NCBI GenBank assembly: GCA_964450795.1
Contig: CAYVDI010000027.1
Span: forward strand, 1 to 12,855
Reading direction: 5' to 3'
DNA: 12,855 nucleotides
From: JAGOTT01 sp964450795
GTDB taxonomy: Bacteria > Patescibacteriota > Minisyncoccia > Moranbacterales > UBA1568
Shown: positions 11,681 through 12,855 of the stretch, in pieces
Layout: each line of letters starts with the position of its first letter
Position numbering within the stretch: position 1 is the first letter of the stretch
Made by a program: the position numbers and the translations under genes
The notes under the pieces: generated by a model
Database searches by the model: none
The model's input: the letters and a program-made list of their open reading frames with translations, nothing else
Told to the model about the DNA's origin: nothing

Positions 11681-12855
11681 AAAGGAGGTGATTCATCCAC
11701 AGCTTCCGCTACGGATGCCTTGTTACGACTTCACCCTTATTACTAACCCTACCGTAGTCCCTGCTTTTACCCAGGGCCTTCTGGTATTGCCAGCTCTCTT
11801 GGTGTGACGGGCGGTGAGTACAAGATCCGAGAACGTATTCACCGTGACATGGCTGATTCACGATTACTAGTGATTCCGGCTTCATGGAGGCGAGTTGCAG
11901 CCTCCAATCCGAACTGAGGCGGGTTTTCTGGGATTAGCTCCATCTTGCGATTTGGCAAACCCTTTGTACCCCGCCATTGTAGCACGTGTGTAGCCCAGGG
12001 CGTCAGAGGGCCATGCTGATCTGACGTCATCCCCGCCTTCCTCCCAGCCCGTTGTCCACAAATTGCTTTATGTACAAAGGGCTGGGCAGTCTGAAGTGAC
12101 ATGTAAAACACTTCATGGGGGTTGCGCTCGTTTCCCGACTGAACGGAACACCTTACGGCACGAGCTGACGACGACCATGCAGCACCTGGTCTAGCACCCT
12201 CGAAGGTAGGTCTGTTTCCAGACTTTGCAGCTAGATTTCAAGCCCTGGTAAGGTTCCTCGCTTAGCGTCGAATTAAACCACATGCTCCACCACTTGTGCG
12301 GATCCCCGTCTATTCCTTTGAGTTTTAAGCTTGCGCTCGTACTTCCCAGGCGGCATACTTAACGCGTTAGCTACGGCACAGAAAGGGTCGATTCTCCCTG
12401 CACCTAGTATGCATCGTTTAGGGCGTGGACTACTGGGGTATCTAATCCCATTCGCTCCCCACGCTTTCGCAGCTCAGCGTCAGATCAGTGCCAATCGGTT
12501 GCCTTCGCCTTGGGTGTTCCTCACGATATCAACGCATTTCACTACTACACCGTGAATTCCACCGATCTCTCACTGCCTCGAGACATGCCGTTTCGAATGC
12601 CTTTTCCCGGTTGAGCCGGGATATTTGACATCCGACTAACATGTCCGCCTACCTGCGCTTTACGCCCAATAAATCCGGATAACGCTTGAGGTCTCTGTAT
12701 TACCGCTACTGCTGGCACAGAGTTAGTAACCTCTTATTCCTCTGGTACAGTCACCGAAGTTCTTCCCAGAGAAAAGCAGTTTACAATACGAATACCTTCT
12801 TCCTGCACGCGGCGTCGCTCCATCAGACTTTCGTCCATTGTGGAATATTCTCGAC
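11681..12855 (-). rRNA. 16S ribosomal RNA, 3' part (5' end outside the window)
   Basis: The minus strand covers roughly E. coli positions 360 to 1542. It includes the 530 loop (12700-12718), the 790 region (TAGATACCCCAGTAGTCC at about 12422-12439), the 1055-1100 region, the 1400 decoding region (11807-11821), helix 45 with its GGAA loop, and the anti-Shine-Dalgarno CCTCC (11684-11688). Overall length matches E. coli, so no intron or large insertion is present in this part. It deviates from consensus at nearly invariant sites, usually with compensating partner changes (see findings). Placement within the Candidate Phyla Radiation is my inference from these signatures. Confidence 0.98.

Noticed and set aside
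11839..12555. Open frames inside the 16S gene
   Set aside because: They lie wholly in conserved rRNA sequence.
1..12855. CRISPR arrays, insertion sequences, integrases or phage genes
   Set aside because: No regularly spaced direct repeats, no transposase or integrase frame, and no terminal inverted repeats with target duplication were seen.

Overview
The window is bacterial and most likely from the Candidate Phyla Radiation (Patescibacteria). The partial 16S rRNA at the right end departs from consensus at several nearly invariant positions, with compensating changes. No 23S or tRNA gene follows its 3' end. The tRNA genes lack an encoded CCA, and many genes have weak or no Shine-Dalgarno sequence. 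TGA acts as a stop, including in ATGA/GTGA gene overlaps, so this is the standard bacterial code and not the TGA=Gly code of Gracilibacteria/Absconditabacteria. I cannot name the lineage more closely. A run of 100 Ns (2992-3091) marks a scaffold gap, so the DNA is probably a draft or metagenome assembly.

Layout. 1-400: three tRNA genes on the minus strand (His, Arg-UCU, Lys-CUU) behind one consensus promoter. 400-1100: a DoxX-like membrane protein with a cysteine-rich tail and a terminator, then tRNA-Arg(UCG). 1100-2660: two separately transcribed small exported or membrane proteins of unknown function. The second has a consensus promoter followed at once by a terminator-like hairpin, before the gene. 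2660-3260: a strong promoter, a series of hairpins interrupted by the N gap, and a strong terminator; this looks more like a structured RNA than a protein gene. 3300-4750 (minus): a GT2 glycosyltransferase, a two-CBS-domain protein and a small single-span membrane protein, in an operon. 4855-5550 (plus): a divergent ChbG/YdjC-type carbohydrate deacetylase. 5600-6780 (minus): a Nudix hydrolase and a LexA-like self-cleaving repressor from one promoter. 6844-11435 (minus): four surface or envelope genes, three of them closely packed. 11681 to the end (minus): 16S rRNA.

How the parts may work together. The glycosyltransferase and deacetylase point to a polyprenyl-linked or envelope glycan. The Nudix-LexA pair looks like a small nucleotide-hygiene and damage-response unit. 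The surface operon combines a membrane-anchored Fn3/Ig-like protein, a small three-span membrane protein, a large glycine-rich secreted protein whose C-terminal domain carries a WxL-like motif, and a membrane-anchored protein with a DUF916-like ectodomain. This composition recalls the WxL/DUF916 surface systems of Firmicutes and is the best candidate here for an undescribed system. The most solid unusual observation is the set of covarying base changes in the 16S decoding region and 530-loop pseudoknot.
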